A stretch of DNA of 64,000 nucleotides, from positions 124,001-188,000 of the forward strand of contig NZ_QTZO01000004.1 of the NCBI RefSeq assembly GCF_004025585.1. The letters run 5' to 3'. The position numbers were made by a program, and so were the translations under genes. The notes beneath the pieces were generated by a model, which ran no database searches, was not told where the DNA came from, and saw only the letters and a program-made list of their open reading frames with translations. This document shows positions 1 to 8,920 of this stretch, piece by piece (the stretch's first letter is position 1; each line of letters starts with the position of its first letter). This stretch comes from Pseudodesulfovibrio sp. S3 (GTDB taxonomy: Bacteria; Desulfobacterota; Desulfovibrionia; Desulfovibrionales; Desulfovibrionaceae).

Positions 1-1990
1 TGGTGAATATGATGAGGGCAATGGCCGAAGCTGGGGTGAACAGGGGGTCGGCCACCAGCTTCATCGCCAGGGGTTGGGAATCCTCCGCATCGACTTCTCC
101 CAGAGAATAGGCTGTTCCCAGGGTGGAGACAATGACTTCCTTGGCCGCAACGCCGCCGGTCAGGGCAATGTTCACACGCCAGTTGAATCCGGCCAGTTGG
201 GAGACTGGTTCAAGAGCGGTTCCCACTCGTCCGGCCGCAGTATGGCGGATGGCCTCTTCGGCTTCGGCGTTGTCGATGTCTGTGACCTGCTCCCCGGACT
301 GGGCAGAGGCCCGTTGGGCTTCATAGTAGGCGAGACGGTCCTCGGGCAGTTGCGGGAAGGTCATCATGGCCCAGATGAGAATGGAGATGCCGAGGATGAC
401 GGTACCCGCCTTCTTGGCATATTCCCAGGTACGCTCCCAAGTGTGGATGAGCACGCCCTGCAGGGTGGGCATCCGGTAGGGCGGCAATTCCATGACGAAC
501 GGAGTGGATGCGCCTTTGATGACCGTGGAGCGAAGGACTCGGGCCACTATCAGGGCCATGGCCCAGGCGCTCAACGTGATGACCAGCATGACCGTGGCGG
601 AATGGTTCGGGAAAAAGGCCGCGGCCAGCATCAGGAAGACAGGAACTTTTGCGCCGCAGGTCATGTATGGAGCCACGAACAAGGTGGCCAGCTTTTCCTT
701 GGGGCTGCGCAGGGTGCGGGCAGCCATGACGCCGGGGACGGCGCAGCCTCCGGCAATGCCGCCTGAGACGATGAAGGGCAGCACCGAGGTGCCGTGCAGA
801 CCGAAGATTTTGAACACGCGGTCGAGCATGTAGGCCATTCTGGCGATGTACCCGGAATCTTCAAGGGCGGAAATCATCAGGAACATCAGCATGATCAGCG
901 GTACGAATCCGAGCACCCCGCCTACGCCGTCGATGATGCCGGAAACGATAAGGGACTGCAGGAGTCCTTCCGGCAGGGCGGCCGTTGCTGCATCGCCTAG
1001 CCAACCGAAGAACATTTCCAGCCAGCCCATGGGTATTTCGCCGAGGGAAAAAGTCACCTTGTAGATCAGGTAGACGATGCCGAGCATGATGGCCGGGCCG
1101 AGGAACTGGTGGGTCAGCACCTTGTCCATCTTGTCGGAGCGCGAGATGCGGTCGGCGTCCAGAATCGGATAGGAGACCACGTCCTTGATTATGCTGGCGA
1201 TAAAGCCGTAGCGGTGGTCGGCGATCAATGCGTCGGGTTTGGCGTTGAGGGTTTTTTCCGTGTGTGCCGACACTTCCTTGGCCATGGCCTCTAGCTTGTC
1301 GGACAATCCGGTGTTGGCCATGCGTCCTCGGATAATCACGTCTTCGTCCCGTTCCAGATATTTGATGCCGGTCCAGCGGGACGGGACCTTGTCGGTCAGG
1401 AAGTTCTCGGCTTCGATGAGTTTTTGCATTTGGTCGAGGACCGGGTCCAGGTCAGGGCCGTAGGTGATGTTCAGGGGAGTCCACTCGCCCTGGTTGTTCC
1501 TGGCCAGTTCCAAGGTGGCTTCAAGGAGGTGGGAAGCACCCTGACCGCTGCGGGCCACGGTTTCGACCACGGTGCACCCGGAAAGCTTGGCCAGTCGTTC
1601 GCTGTCGATCTGTTTTCCCGATGTGTGCACCTCGTCCATCATGTTCAGGCCGAGGACTAGCGGGACTCCAAGCTCCATTATCTGGACGGCCAGATAAAGG
1701 TTCCGTTCCAGGGCGTTGGCGTTCATGACGTCGATGACGGCAGCAGGCCGTTCCTCCACCAGGAAATTGCGGGCCACCAGTTCTTCCTGTGTATAGGCGG
1801 TCAGGGAATAGGTGCCGGGGAGGTCCACCAGTTCAATGGAATCGATTCCGGTTTTGATGTGGCCGACTTTTTTCTCGACGGTTACCCCCGGCCAGTTGGC
1901 AACATGTTGCCGTGCGCCGGTAAGGGCGTTGAACATGGTGGTCTTGCCGCAGTTTGGATTGCCCGCGATGCCGATGATATATTTACCCAT
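1..1990 (-). CDS. feoB: Ferrous iron transport protein B (partial, C-terminus beyond left edge)
   Basis: FeoB is the GTP-gated inner-membrane permease for Fe(II). The first 663 residues are present. The N-terminus has a G1/P-loop (GNPNCGKTT, residues 10-18) and a G3 motif (DLPGTY), followed by a helical GDI-like spacer and then hydrophobic segments with the Gate/core signature, including a GGCAVPG stretch. The start is ATG at 1990, supported by GGAGG about 9 nt upstream. feoA ends 3 nt before it, so the two are co-transcribed leftward. The reading frame stays open to position 1 and the gene is cut only by the window edge. Family assignment is firm. Confidence 0.96.
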   Translation of the reverse strand, partial: MGKYIIGIAGNPNCGKTTMFNALTGARQHVANWPGVTVEKKVGHIKTGIDSIELVDLPGTYSLTAYTQEELVARNFLVEERPAAVIDVMNANALERNLYLAVQIMELGVPLVLGLNMMDEVHTSGKQIDSERLAKLSGCTVVETVARSGQGASHLLEATLELARNNQGEWTPLNITYGPDLDPVLDQMQKLIEAENFLTDKVPSRWTGIKYLERDEDVIIRGRMANTGLSDKLEAMAKEVSAHTEKTLNAKPDALIADHRYGFIASIIKDVVSYPILDADRISRSDKMDKVLTHQFLGPAIMLGIVYLIYKVTFSLGEIPMGWLEMFFGWLGDAATAALPEGLLQSLIVSGIIDGVGGVLGFVPLIMLMFLMISALEDSGYIARMAYMLDRVFKIFGLHGTSVLPFIVSGGIAGGCAVPGVMAARTLRSPKEKLATLFVAPYMTCGAKVPVFLMLAAAFFPNHSATVMLVITLSAWAMALIVARVLRSTVIKGASTPFVMELPPYRMPTLQGVLIHTWERTWEYAKKAGTVILGISILIWAMMTFPQLPEDRLAYYEAQRASAQSGEQVTDIDNAEAEEAIRHTAAGRVGTALEPVSQLAGFNWRVNIALTGGVAAKEVIVSTLGTAYSLGEVDAEDSQPLAMKLVADPLFTPASAIALIIFT

Positions 1991-1993
1991 GCG

Positions 1994-2236
1994 TTAATCC
2001 TCCAGCGGGGTGACAGTGATGTGGTCGGCCTCGCTGTTGCGCAAGGTCAGGGTGAAATCCCTCAGCCGCAGGGCCACGGGGTCGCGCAGGGGGGCCTTGC
2101 CTATGACGCGGAATTCGGTTCCGGGGATCAGTCCCAGGTCGCGGATACGGCGACCGAGTTCGCCGTCGGCGGATACGGTCTTGATCTTGAGTTTCTGATT
2201 GACCTTGGCTTTTCGTAAGCACATGTCTTGAGCCAT
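1994..2236 (-). CDS. feoA: Ferrous iron transport protein A
   Basis: An 80-residue SH3-like FeoA protein, the cytosolic partner thought to support FeoB. The FeoA pattern is visible: a LGRRIRDLGLIPGT segment followed by PLRDPVALRLRDFTLTLRNSEADHI. The frame is open further upstream to 2347. ATG at 2236 is preferred because GAGG lies about 9 nt before it and because the homologous region begins just after. It sits 56 nt after the Cys-rich membrane gene and 3 nt before feoB, forming one operon. Confidence 0.92.
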   Translation of the reverse strand: MAQDMCLRKAKVNQKLKIKTVSADGELGRRIRDLGLIPGTEFRVIGKAPLRDPVALRLRDFTLTLRNSEADHITVTPLED

Positions 2237-2292
2237 TGAATGTACCTCAAATTTGTTTTGTTGATAGTTCATATCAACTTTAAGTCTAAAAA

Positions 2293-2475
2293 TTACTTTT
2301 TCCCGCTGCAACCGGGCGTGTTCGGGTTGCCCTGGATGGTGGAGCACGATCCGGACTGCCCGCAGCCGCTACAGCCGCATGAGGCATTCTTGGATATGAA
2401 GGGCTTCAAAAGCCTTCTGGCTACGAATACGGCAGCTATGATCACTATAGCTGCCACTATGATGGTGTCGAGCAT
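2293..2475 (-). CDS. FeoB-associated Cys-rich membrane protein
   Basis: A 60-residue protein with one N-terminal transmembrane helix (LDTIIVAAIVIIAAVFVA), a short basic linker and a Cys-rich tail (CGCSGCGQSGSC...PGC). This matches the small Cys-rich membrane protein often encoded beside feoB and suspected to be an accessory of Fe(II) uptake; its precise role is not established. ATG at 2475 has GAGG about 10 nt upstream and is preferred to an upstream start at 2553, which would lie inside the promoter. It is the first gene of the operon here, before feoA, whereas it commonly follows feoB. Confidence 0.8.
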   Translation of the reverse strand: MLDTIIVAAIVIIAAVFVARRLLKPFISKNASCGCSGCGQSGSCSTIQGNPNTPGCSGKK

Positions 2476-2524
2476 GATTTCACTTCCCTCAAAGTTTTGC
2501 CCGGAATATTTGCCGGACAGAAAG

Positions 2525-2553
2525 GTAATAATGACGTTGAGAATCAATGTCAA
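2525..2553 (-). promoter_or_regulatory. Promoter of the feo operon with embedded inverted repeat
   Basis: Read leftward, TTGACA (2553-2548) and TATTAC (2530-2525) are separated by 17 nt, a good sigma-70 promoter 50 nt before the Cys-rich gene. An inverted repeat, TGACGTTGA-N3-TCAATGTCA (2532-2552, one mismatch between arms), spans the -35 and spacer, where a repressor would block polymerase. An iron-responsive regulator such as Fur is the obvious candidate from context, but the repeat is not a textbook Fur box. Confidence 0.6.
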
Positions 2554-2717
2554 GTAGAAGGCGGTACTATTTTGATTAGCAGTTGAAAAGGTGAAAAGCT
2601 TGGTATTACTTGTCTTCAGGTGTGTTTTATGATGATATGCCGCTGTCGAGTCGATGCAATGGCAAGATAAGATTCCGTCTTGTCGCTTTTTTTCATAAGC
2701 CTATCATGGAGTGAACC

Positions 2718-2921
2718 ATGGATGATGATTCCAGAGATTTTATGCGTTGGATCGACGCCCTGGCAAAGGGGATCATCGCAGGTGCAGCCGCCGGTTACCT
2801 CTTCAGCTTCACGGGCATGATGGCCCCGGGCAAGGCCGTGGTGCTCGGCGGCCTGGCTGGTTGTCTCGCCTCAATCACCTTCAAGAACCGTCAGGACGAC
2901 AAGAAGAACCAGGACAAGTAG
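2718..2921 (+). CDS. Small membrane protein of unknown function
   Basis: A 67-residue protein with an acidic N-terminus (MDDDSRDF), a Gly/Ala-rich hydrophobic stretch (residues about 16-52, probably two short helices separated by a turn at APGK) and a charged Lys/Asp C-terminus. ATG at 2718 follows GGAG at 9 nt. It stands alone, divergent from the feo operon and convergent with the 2924-4267 gene, with a 2-nt gap. No family was recognised. Confidence 0.6.
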   Translation: MDDDSRDFMRWIDALAKGIIAGAAAGYLFSFTGMMAPGKAVVLGGLAGCLASITFKNRQDDKKNQDK

Positions 2922-2923
2922 GG

Positions 2924-4267
2924 CTAGCTGTCGAGCGGCTTTATCAGGAAGGTGTTCAGGCAGAGTTGTTGCACTGAAACCTCGGGCAGGGTCGGTTCTG
3001 CCTCCCTGAGTCCCTTGAGCCTGCGTTCTACCTCTGTCTTGTGCAATCTGGAAAACTTATTCAATGCGTACTGAACCTTGCGACCGTTGCGCCCAGGCTG
3101 TTTAGCACGAAGCAGCTTGCTCAAGTATTTTCGCCAGCATTTCACATTGCCCCAGAGGCCGAGCGGTTCGGGCAGCCATGTGGTGGTGTCCGCATGAGTT
3201 GCGGCCATGTCCGCAATGGTGGCTGCTGCATTGGCGTTGATGTTCTGCAGGTAGGGAGCGAGTTTGTCCCGGAGTGCCTGGCCAGTTTTTTCCGGCATGG
3301 TTCCCTGCTCGATATGAGCGATCGCTTCGATCGGTGAGGTGACCCTCTGTCCTATGCCGGTCATCAGAGTGGCCGACCCTTCTGTTCCTTCATACGGTTC
3401 GTACTGCAGGACGAGTTTGCCCATGAGCATGGCTTCCATGCCGGTGGTGCAATCATGGTGGACTACCGCTGCAGCAGAGGCAATCCACTCCCGAGCCGAG
3501 CCGTCTTTGGTTACGATAATGTTCGGACTTCCCACGCGATCTAGATAAAACTGCTTTCCTTCGCCGGGGTGGGGCCGGATGATGATGTGCCGATCCGGGA
3601 ATTGTTTGGACAGTGTTTTGGCCAGATCAATGAACGCTAGAGCGGTTCTTTCCTGGTGGGCCCGACGAATCTCCAGATAGGCCAGGTGGTCCGAGGAACC
3701 GTAAATCTTCCACTCGTCCATTTTGCTAAGCATTTTGACGTAGTAGTCGAAACCCATCTGGTGATTGAACATGGCGAAGCTGGTGTTGATCAGGATGTAG
3801 TCTTCGCCGTGTTCATCCTTGATGGCAGGATTTTCGAAATAGGGGGTGAACTTGGGAGCCACAAGATCAAAGGCGGGGTGACCTGTGACGGCAATACGAT
3901 CTTGTTTTTCAATAGGAACGATGCCGCGCAGGGTGTTCGCTTGTTTATCGCCCCAGACGCAGAGAGTGGTTACGTAGTCGATAACCTTAGCGAAATTTCG
4001 TTGCATCTCTGCAGGTTGATCCACAAAGCCCTGGCCTTCGGCGTTGATGTTCAGAACCACGCCGCCTTTAGCCAGGATGCGCTCATTTGTTTTTTTGTGC
4101 TGATCCTTGTCGAACCAGATGACCGGATTGTTGTGACCAAGTACATATCTGCTGACCATCCTGTCTCCCACGAGCATGGGCAGTCCTTTGGCTGCAAGAT
4201 GCAGTGCAAAGTACAGGATGCCGTCCAGTTCCCGGTTGATGGTCTCTATTTGGTATGCGCAGAGCAT
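2924..4267 (-). CDS. Surface carbohydrate biosynthesis protein
   Basis: A 447-residue protein of the family annotated as surface carbohydrate biosynthesis protein in bacterial polysaccharide loci; its biochemical role is not settled (GT-B-like, CDP-glycerol transferase-like fold suspected). Features seen: the N-terminal QIETINRELDG stretch, KGGVVLNINAEG, RPHPGE, and HHDCTTGMEAMLMGK, which resembles the sugar-phosphate-binding end of GT-B transferases. The start is taken at ATG 4267. A GTG at 4273 is possible, and the frame is also open to 4327 through the preceding gene. It follows ptmA by 10 nt, so it is the last gene of the nonulosonate operon and may be its glycosyltransferase. Confidence 0.72.
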   Translation of the reverse strand: MLCAYQIETINRELDGILYFALHLAAKGLPMLVGDRMVSRYVLGHNNPVIWFDKDQHKKTNERILAKGGVVLNINAEGQGFVDQPAEMQRNFAKVIDYVTTLCVWGDKQANTLRGIVPIEKQDRIAVTGHPAFDLVAPKFTPYFENPAIKDEHGEDYILINTSFAMFNHQMGFDYYVKMLSKMDEWKIYGSSDHLAYLEIRRAHQERTALAFIDLAKTLSKQFPDRHIIIRPHPGEGKQFYLDRVGSPNIIVTKDGSAREWIASAAAVVHHDCTTGMEAMLMGKLVLQYEPYEGTEGSATLMTGIGQRVTSPIEAIAHIEQGTMPEKTGQALRDKLAPYLQNINANAAATIADMAATHADTTTWLPEPLGLWGNVKCWRKYLSKLLRAKQPGRNGRKVQYALNKFSRLHKTEVERRLKGLREAEPTLPEVSVQQLCLNTFLIKPLDS

Positions 4268-4277
4268 AGGCACTAGT

Positions 4278-5081
4278 TTACCAGGCTGTCCAGCCGCCAT
4301 CCACCAGGATGTTTTGGCCTGTGACATAGGAAGACAAATCGCTGGCGAGATAGAGCAGCGTGCCCTTCATGTCTTCTTCGGTGCCCATGCGTTTCATGGG
4401 GGTGCGGGCTATGTAGCGTTTGGTGAATTTTTCGTCCTGGCCGCGGGCGATGCCGCCGGGGCTGATGCAGTTGACCCGGATGTGGGGAGCCAGGGTGGTG
4501 GCCAGCCAGCGGGTGAGCTGGGTCAGGCCGCCCTTGGAGGCGGCATAGGCCGCAGGGTTGCCCATTGCGGTGCCTTCGTACAGGGACATGTCCGGGCCGA
4601 CCACGCCGTAGGTGGAGCCTATGTTGATGATCGATCCATGGCCTGAGGTGCGTAAGAACTGGGTGGCCGCCTGGATCAGGGCAAAGGCGGCTGTCAGATT
4701 GGTTTCCAGGGCCGCACGCCATGTGGCGACAGACTGATTTTCGAAATCCGTGACCCATCCGGAGAGGTTGGAAGTGCCCACAAAGGCTGCGCAGTTGACC
4801 AGGATGTCCAGCCCGCCCAACTTTTCGACGACCTGTTTGGGGGCCTTGACCACGGCGGACTCGTCAGCCAGATTCACTGTCAGGCTCATGGTCTTGACCT
4901 GGAAAGTCTGTGCCAGTTCGGTTGCGGTCGTTTGGACGCGGTCCGTGTCCATGTCCAGGACGGCTACATTGGCCCCGGCCTCGGCCAGGGTGTCGCAAAA
5001 GGCGCGGCCGATGTGTCCTGCTCCGCCGGTGATCAGGGCCGTGCGGCCGGAAAGATTCATCAGTTCTCGGATGCTCTTCAT
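4278..5081 (-). CDS. ptmA: SDR-family oxidoreductase, PtmA-like
   Basis: A 267-residue classical short-chain dehydrogenase: NAD(P)-binding GGAGHIG at residues 19-25, NAA-equivalent NCAAF, and a YAASK catalytic pair. Its length is usual for the family. The ATG overlaps the legF stop (ATGA) and follows GGAG. PtmA is an SDR tied to the Campylobacter flagellin legionaminic acid pathway, where it is associated with supplying the GDP-glucosamine precursor. The assignment here rests on similar neighbours (legF, ptmE, legI) as well as on the fold. Confidence 0.78.
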   Translation of the reverse strand: MKSIRELMNLSGRTALITGGAGHIGRAFCDTLAEAGANVAVLDMDTDRVQTTATELAQTFQVKTMSLTVNLADESAVVKAPKQVVEKLGGLDILVNCAAFVGTSNLSGWVTDFENQSVATWRAALETNLTAAFALIQAATQFLRTSGHGSIINIGSTYGVVGPDMSLYEGTAMGNPAAYAASKGGLTQLTRWLATTLAPHIRVNCISPGGIARGQDEKFTKRYIARTPMKRMGTEEDMKGTLLYLASDLSSYVTGQNILVDGGWTAW

Positions 5082-5758
5082 TTGTTTCGCTCCATCATGA
5101 ATTCGGCAAAGGCGAAATCCAGTTCGGTGTCGATGTCCAGTGCGCGCTCGGCGGGGATGATTGCGGCCTTGACCCGGCCCTGAAATACACCGCTGTGTCG
5201 GCGGATGAACTCAGGGGTGGTGACGTAGCACACGGTGGTCAGATCGAACACGGCGGGTGCGTCCTGGCGGCGTGAGATGTGTTTTTGGGGAGGCATGGCA
5301 ATGGCAGCAAACCCGTTTTCATCAAGGGTGACCATATTGAAGGACGGGTGGCGTTCCGCTTCCCTGGCCGTGACCACCACGTCGCAGTCTCCCAGCTCGA
5401 AAAGCTCGATACAGTTTTTCACGTCCTCCCCGATTCGCATGGGCGAGGTGCAGGGCAGGGAGACAAAGGTGTCGAAGACGTCCATCTGATCCACGGCGTG
5501 TTGCCAGGCCAGCCATTCCGGGCTCGTGTCCTGGGCCAGTTCCTCTGGGCGCTTGAACGGGGCCTCTGCCCCCAGATCCCTGGCAATCCGCGCGATTTGG
5601 GTATCGTCGGTGGATACGATGATCCGGTCGAGCATACCCGATTCCTGGCCCGCCCTGATGGCATGGCCGATGAGCGGCAAGCCGCCCAGCGGTTTTATGT
5701 TCTTGCCGGGTACGCCCTTGGAGCCGCCCCGCGCAAAGATGAATCCGTAACGTTTCAT
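5078..5758 (-). CDS. legF: CMP-nonulosonate cytidylyltransferase (LegF/PtmB/NeuA type)
   Basis: A 226-residue enzyme that would activate a nonulosonic acid with CTP to the CMP-sugar used by glycosyltransferases. The N-terminal signature FARGGSKGVPGKNIKPLGG (residues about 7-25) is the NeuA nucleotide-binding motif, and ISTDD-like VSTDD and LPCTSP are also present. The start at 5758 overlaps the previous gene's stop as ATGA, so the open frame up to 5773 is not used. In this operon the substrate is most likely a legionaminic-type acid, since legB, legC, legI and legG are adjacent. Confidence 0.88.
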   Translation of the reverse strand: MKRYGFIFARGGSKGVPGKNIKPLGGLPLIGHAIRAGQESGMLDRIIVSTDDTQIARIARDLGAEAPFKRPEELAQDTSPEWLAWQHAVDQMDVFDTFVSLPCTSPMRIGEDVKNCIELFELGDCDVVVTAREAERHPSFNMVTLDENGFAAIAMPPQKHISRRQDAPAVFDLTTVCYVTTPEFIRRHSGVFQGRVKAAIIPAERALDIDTELDFAFAEFMMERNK

Positions 5759-6666
5759 GGTGTGGAGACCCATATTCCTTTATCCGCGCTTTCCTCGATG
5801 GCTTCGATCAGGGCGACCACGGCAAGACCCTGTTCATAGGAGCAGGGGGTCGGGTCGTCGTTGACCAGGGCTTCGAGCTGGCGTTCATACGTGGTGTTCC
5901 GGTGGGTGGGGTAGTCCTCGACAACACCGTTGACCATCAGGGTCCCGGCAATGAGGTCCGCGCGCAGGCTGAGCCCGGCACAGGTGATGTCAAAACCCCG
6001 GCGGGCAGTGTGGCTCAGATAGTCCATGTGCAGGGATACGGCCGGGCAGTGTCGGGTCTGCATGAGCACGGAAAACTGGTCGTCCGAGTCGATGGCGAGT
6101 TCGCTGAAATTTCCGCCGATGGCGGTGGCCCTTTGCCAGCCGCCGAGCAGGAACTGGGCCAGATCGAGTTCATGGGAAAGGTCTCGCAGGACGCCCCCGC
6201 CCTTGGCGCGGCTGGCCGAGTAGCTGGCCGAATAGTCGGTGCCGGGCCGCCAGTCGGGCAGGTATTGGCCGACGTGGAATTGGGCATTGAGAATGGTCAG
6301 GCCCGCGAGCAGCTCCCGTGTGCGGGTGACAATGGGATGAAAGCGGAGATTGTAGGCCACGAACACGTTGTCGCCGGGAGTGGGCTTGGGGTCGTGGATG
6401 GTCTCGAACAGGGGCTTCTCGATCAGGATGCGGCCTGAGAAGTCTGCGTCGAGCAGGGCTTGCAGGTTTGCGGCGTGTTCAACCGTGGCGGTGGAGACGA
6501 TCGCCAGCCAGGGGGTGTTTTCTTCAAGGGCCGCATCAATGGAGGCGAAGACGGGAAAAGGGCAATCGGTATTCCGGGTCACGCACATGACCTTGTGTCC
6601 CATGCTGTCGAGCAGGTGGGCATGACGAGCGCCTATGGAGCCGTAACCGATGATCAGGGCGTGCAT
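5755..6666 (-). CDS. Gfo/Idh/MocA-family oxidoreductase
   Basis: A 303-residue NAD(P)-dependent sugar dehydrogenase-like protein. The Rossmann motif GYGSIGARH is at residues 8-16, the EKPLF motif (catalytic Lys of the family) is at about residue 88, and a C-terminal substrate domain includes GGGVLRDLSHELD. It lies between ptmE and legF with ATGA overlap to legF. The legionaminate pathway as described in Campylobacter needs no such enzyme, so it may modify the sugar precursor or the nonulosonate. Substrate unknown. Confidence 0.82.
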   Translation of the reverse strand: MHALIIGYGSIGARHAHLLDSMGHKVMCVTRNTDCPFPVFASIDAALEENTPWLAIVSTATVEHAANLQALLDADFSGRILIEKPLFETIHDPKPTPGDNVFVAYNLRFHPIVTRTRELLAGLTILNAQFHVGQYLPDWRPGTDYSASYSASRAKGGGVLRDLSHELDLAQFLLGGWQRATAIGGNFSELAIDSDDQFSVLMQTRHCPAVSLHMDYLSHTARRGFDITCAGLSLRADLIAGTLMVNGVVEDYPTHRNTTYERQLEALVNDDPTPCSYEQGLAVVALIEAIEESADKGIWVSTP

Positions 6667-6668
6667 GG

Positions 6669-7733
6669 CTACCCGTTTTCCTTCATGAGAAAGTGCATGT
6701 CGTAGTCGCAGTTCGCCTGGTCGAAGTCCTGTTTGCGGCCGATGTCCATCCAGTACTCGTGAATGGGGAAGGCCGCCGTGGTTTCGTCCCGGTCCATGAG
6801 CTGGGAGAACAGGGTGGGCATGTCAAGATACTGGTCCGTGGGAATGGCGGCGGCCACGTCCGGGTCCAGAACGTAGATGCCTGCGTTGACGAAGAATTTG
6901 TGTGTGGGTTTTTCCTCAAGCCTGGTGATGCGGTGATTTTCCACGCTGACCACGCCGTAGGGAACCTGGATGTCGAAGCTGCGCACAGCCATTGTGGCTT
7001 TGGCTTTCTGCTCCCTGTGAAAGGCCAGCATTCCGGGGAAATCCACTCTGGTCAGCAGGTCGCCGTTCATGACGAAAACCGGGGCGTCCGGTTTTTCGGG
7101 CATGAGGCCCACGGCTCCGGCCGTGCCCAGCTGGTCCTTTTCCCGCAGGTAGCGGATATCAACGCCGAACTTGGAACCGTCGCCGAAATAGTCTTCGACC
7201 ATTTCTGCCCGGTAATTGACAGAGATATAGAATTTTTCGAAACCGTATTCCGCGAATTGGTCGAGGATGGTCTTGAGCAGCGGTTTGTTGCCCACGGTCA
7301 GCAGCGGTTTGGGGCAGTCTTCCGTCAGGGGGCGGAGCCGCTGGCCCAGGCCGCCGGCCATGAGCACCACCCAGTTGTCCCGTTTGATCGGGGTGACCAG
7401 GTCCATGAGGGTACGCAGCCCGACAAGGCAGCCTTGGTCGTCCAGGAGCGGAACCTGCCGGAATTCCATTTTGCGCATGGTGGCCAGCAATGTCGCCTGG
7501 TCTTCGTTTTCACTGGCCGAGAAAAAGCTGGTCTGCATGATGTCGCCGGCCGGAGCGTCCAGTCCTTTCCCGGCCAGGAGGCCACGCCGGATGTCGCCGT
7601 CGGTGATGACGCCCTTGAGAAAACCGTTTTCCTCGGCCACCAGGACGATCTGCAACGAGGCTCGGTTCAGGGTCTCGGCTGCGTCCCGGACCGTGGCGGT
7701 GGGGGATAGTACAGCTTTTCTCCAATCTTTCAT
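6669..7733 (-). CDS. ptmE: CBS-domain sugar nucleotidyltransferase, PtmE-like
   Basis: A 354-residue protein with two CBS modules (residues about 1-115) followed by a nucleotidyltransferase domain whose signature VVLMAGGLGQRLRPLT and KPLL follow at about residue 120 on. This architecture is that of PtmE, the glucosamine-1-phosphate guanylyltransferase that starts the GDP-linked legionaminic acid pathway in Campylobacter. A GDP-linked rather than UDP-linked precursor is therefore inferred. AAGGA lies about 9 nt before the ATG; legG ends 5 nt upstream. Confidence 0.85.
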   Translation of the reverse strand: MKDWRKAVLSPTATVRDAAETLNRASLQIVLVAEENGFLKGVITDGDIRRGLLAGKGLDAPAGDIMQTSFFSASENEDQATLLATMRKMEFRQVPLLDDQGCLVGLRTLMDLVTPIKRDNWVVLMAGGLGQRLRPLTEDCPKPLLTVGNKPLLKTILDQFAEYGFEKFYISVNYRAEMVEDYFGDGSKFGVDIRYLREKDQLGTAGAVGLMPEKPDAPVFVMNGDLLTRVDFPGMLAFHREQKAKATMAVRSFDIQVPYGVVSVENHRITRLEEKPTHKFFVNAGIYVLDPDVAAAIPTDQYLDMPTLFSQLMDRDETTAAFPIHEYWMDIGRKQDFDQANCDYDMHFLMKENG

Positions 7734-7738
7734 GGGCT

Positions 7739-8920
7739 CTATTCCTTGTCCTTTGGCAGACTGTATTCAATGTCGAAAAAGGTTTTCGCCGTGGATGGAA
7801 CTCGTTGCTTTATTTCTTCGAGGATGCGTTTGCTCGTTCCCTCTTTTTCATAGGGGTTAACCACGTCTTTGACAACTCGGGTTGTGGCGGCTTCGATGGC
7901 GCGTTTGATCCGTTTGACGATGGTGTCGGCTTCAGCAGGACAGTTGAAGATGGACCCGGCCTGTTCGCGCCCTTTTTGCCTATTGCCGACGTTGACCGTG
8001 GGCACTCGAAGGCTCGGGGCTTCCAGAATGCCGGACGAGGAGTTGCCGACCACGGCCACGCAATGTTTCATGGCGGAAAGATAGCGGATCATGCCGAGGG
8101 AAGGTGTGACCATGGTCCTTTTGGGGAAGGCCTCGGCAAGCCTGGCGGCGCGGGCGTCAATGGCGGACCCGCCCCGGTCGGCGTTGGCGCCGGTGATCAG
8201 GGCGGTGATGGTGTCATTTTCCGCGAGCAGGGTTTCCAGGGCTGAAAAGAATTCTTCCAGTTGTGCTTTCTGGCCGAGTTCGAGCGTGGCCGGATGGTAG
8301 GTCACCAGCAGACAGGCGTCCCCCATGACGAATCCGAGGTCCGCTTCCAGTTCGGCCTTGTCCATGAGCTGGACGTTCTTGATGTTTTCCACTCCCAGCG
8401 CACCGACGTTGAAGACGGTGTCCGGCTGTTCACCCAGTTGGATGACGCGGTGCCGGTATTTTTCGCAGGATGTGAAGTGGAGGTGGGACATCTTGGTGAT
8501 GGCGTGCCGGTAAAAATCGTCAACGGCCCCTTCGGTGAGTTCCCCACCGTGGATGTGGGCAATGGGGATCCGCAGCAGTGAGGCGGCTGCGGCGCAGGCA
8601 ATGCATTCGTAACGGTCGCCCAGGAGCAGGAGCAGATCCGGCTTGAGTCTTCCGAGGGCTTCGGTGCATCCGGTAAGGGCTTCGGCCATGGCCGTGGCAA
8701 TGCCCTGAGCCGTATCATCCTCCAGGGCGAGGGGAACGCGGGCGTGCACAGTGAAGCCGTCGGCCAGGATGGCGTTGACGGTGTTTCCATGGCGTTGGGA
8801 CAGGTGCGAGCCGGAGACCAGAACGAGCAGTTCGGTGTCTGCATCCGCTTCCATGCGGCGCATGAGCGGGGACAGCAGGCCATAGTCGGCACGGGTGCCG
8901 GTGAATACACAAATCTTCAT
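7739..8920 (-). CDS. legG: Hydrolysing sugar-nucleotide 2-epimerase (LegG/NeuC)
   Basis: A 393-residue GT-B-fold hydrolysing 2-epimerase that releases the nucleotide and inverts C2 to give the free mannosamine-type sugar used by the nonulosonate synthase. Typical family stretches: FTGTRADYGLLSPLMR at the N-terminus, HIHGGELTEGAVDD, LGDRYE and VGNSSSGILEAP. Length fits NeuC/LegG (about 380-390). The ATG overlaps the legI stop. Within this operon the substrate is probably a diamino-trideoxy (bacillosamine-like) sugar, but the sequence alone does not distinguish it from UDP-GlcNAc. Confidence 0.9.
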   Translation of the reverse strand: MKICVFTGTRADYGLLSPLMRRMEADADTELLVLVSGSHLSQRHGNTVNAILADGFTVHARVPLALEDDTAQGIATAMAEALTGCTEALGRLKPDLLLLLGDRYECIACAAAASLLRIPIAHIHGGELTEGAVDDFYRHAITKMSHLHFTSCEKYRHRVIQLGEQPDTVFNVGALGVENIKNVQLMDKAELEADLGFVMGDACLLVTYHPATLELGQKAQLEEFFSALETLLAENDTITALITGANADRGGSAIDARAARLAEAFPKRTMVTPSLGMIRYLSAMKHCVAVVGNSSSGILEAPSLRVPTVNVGNRQKGREQAGSIFNCPAEADTIVKRIKRAIEAATTRVVKDVVNPYEKEGTSKRILEEIKQRVPSTAKTFFDIEYSLPKDKE

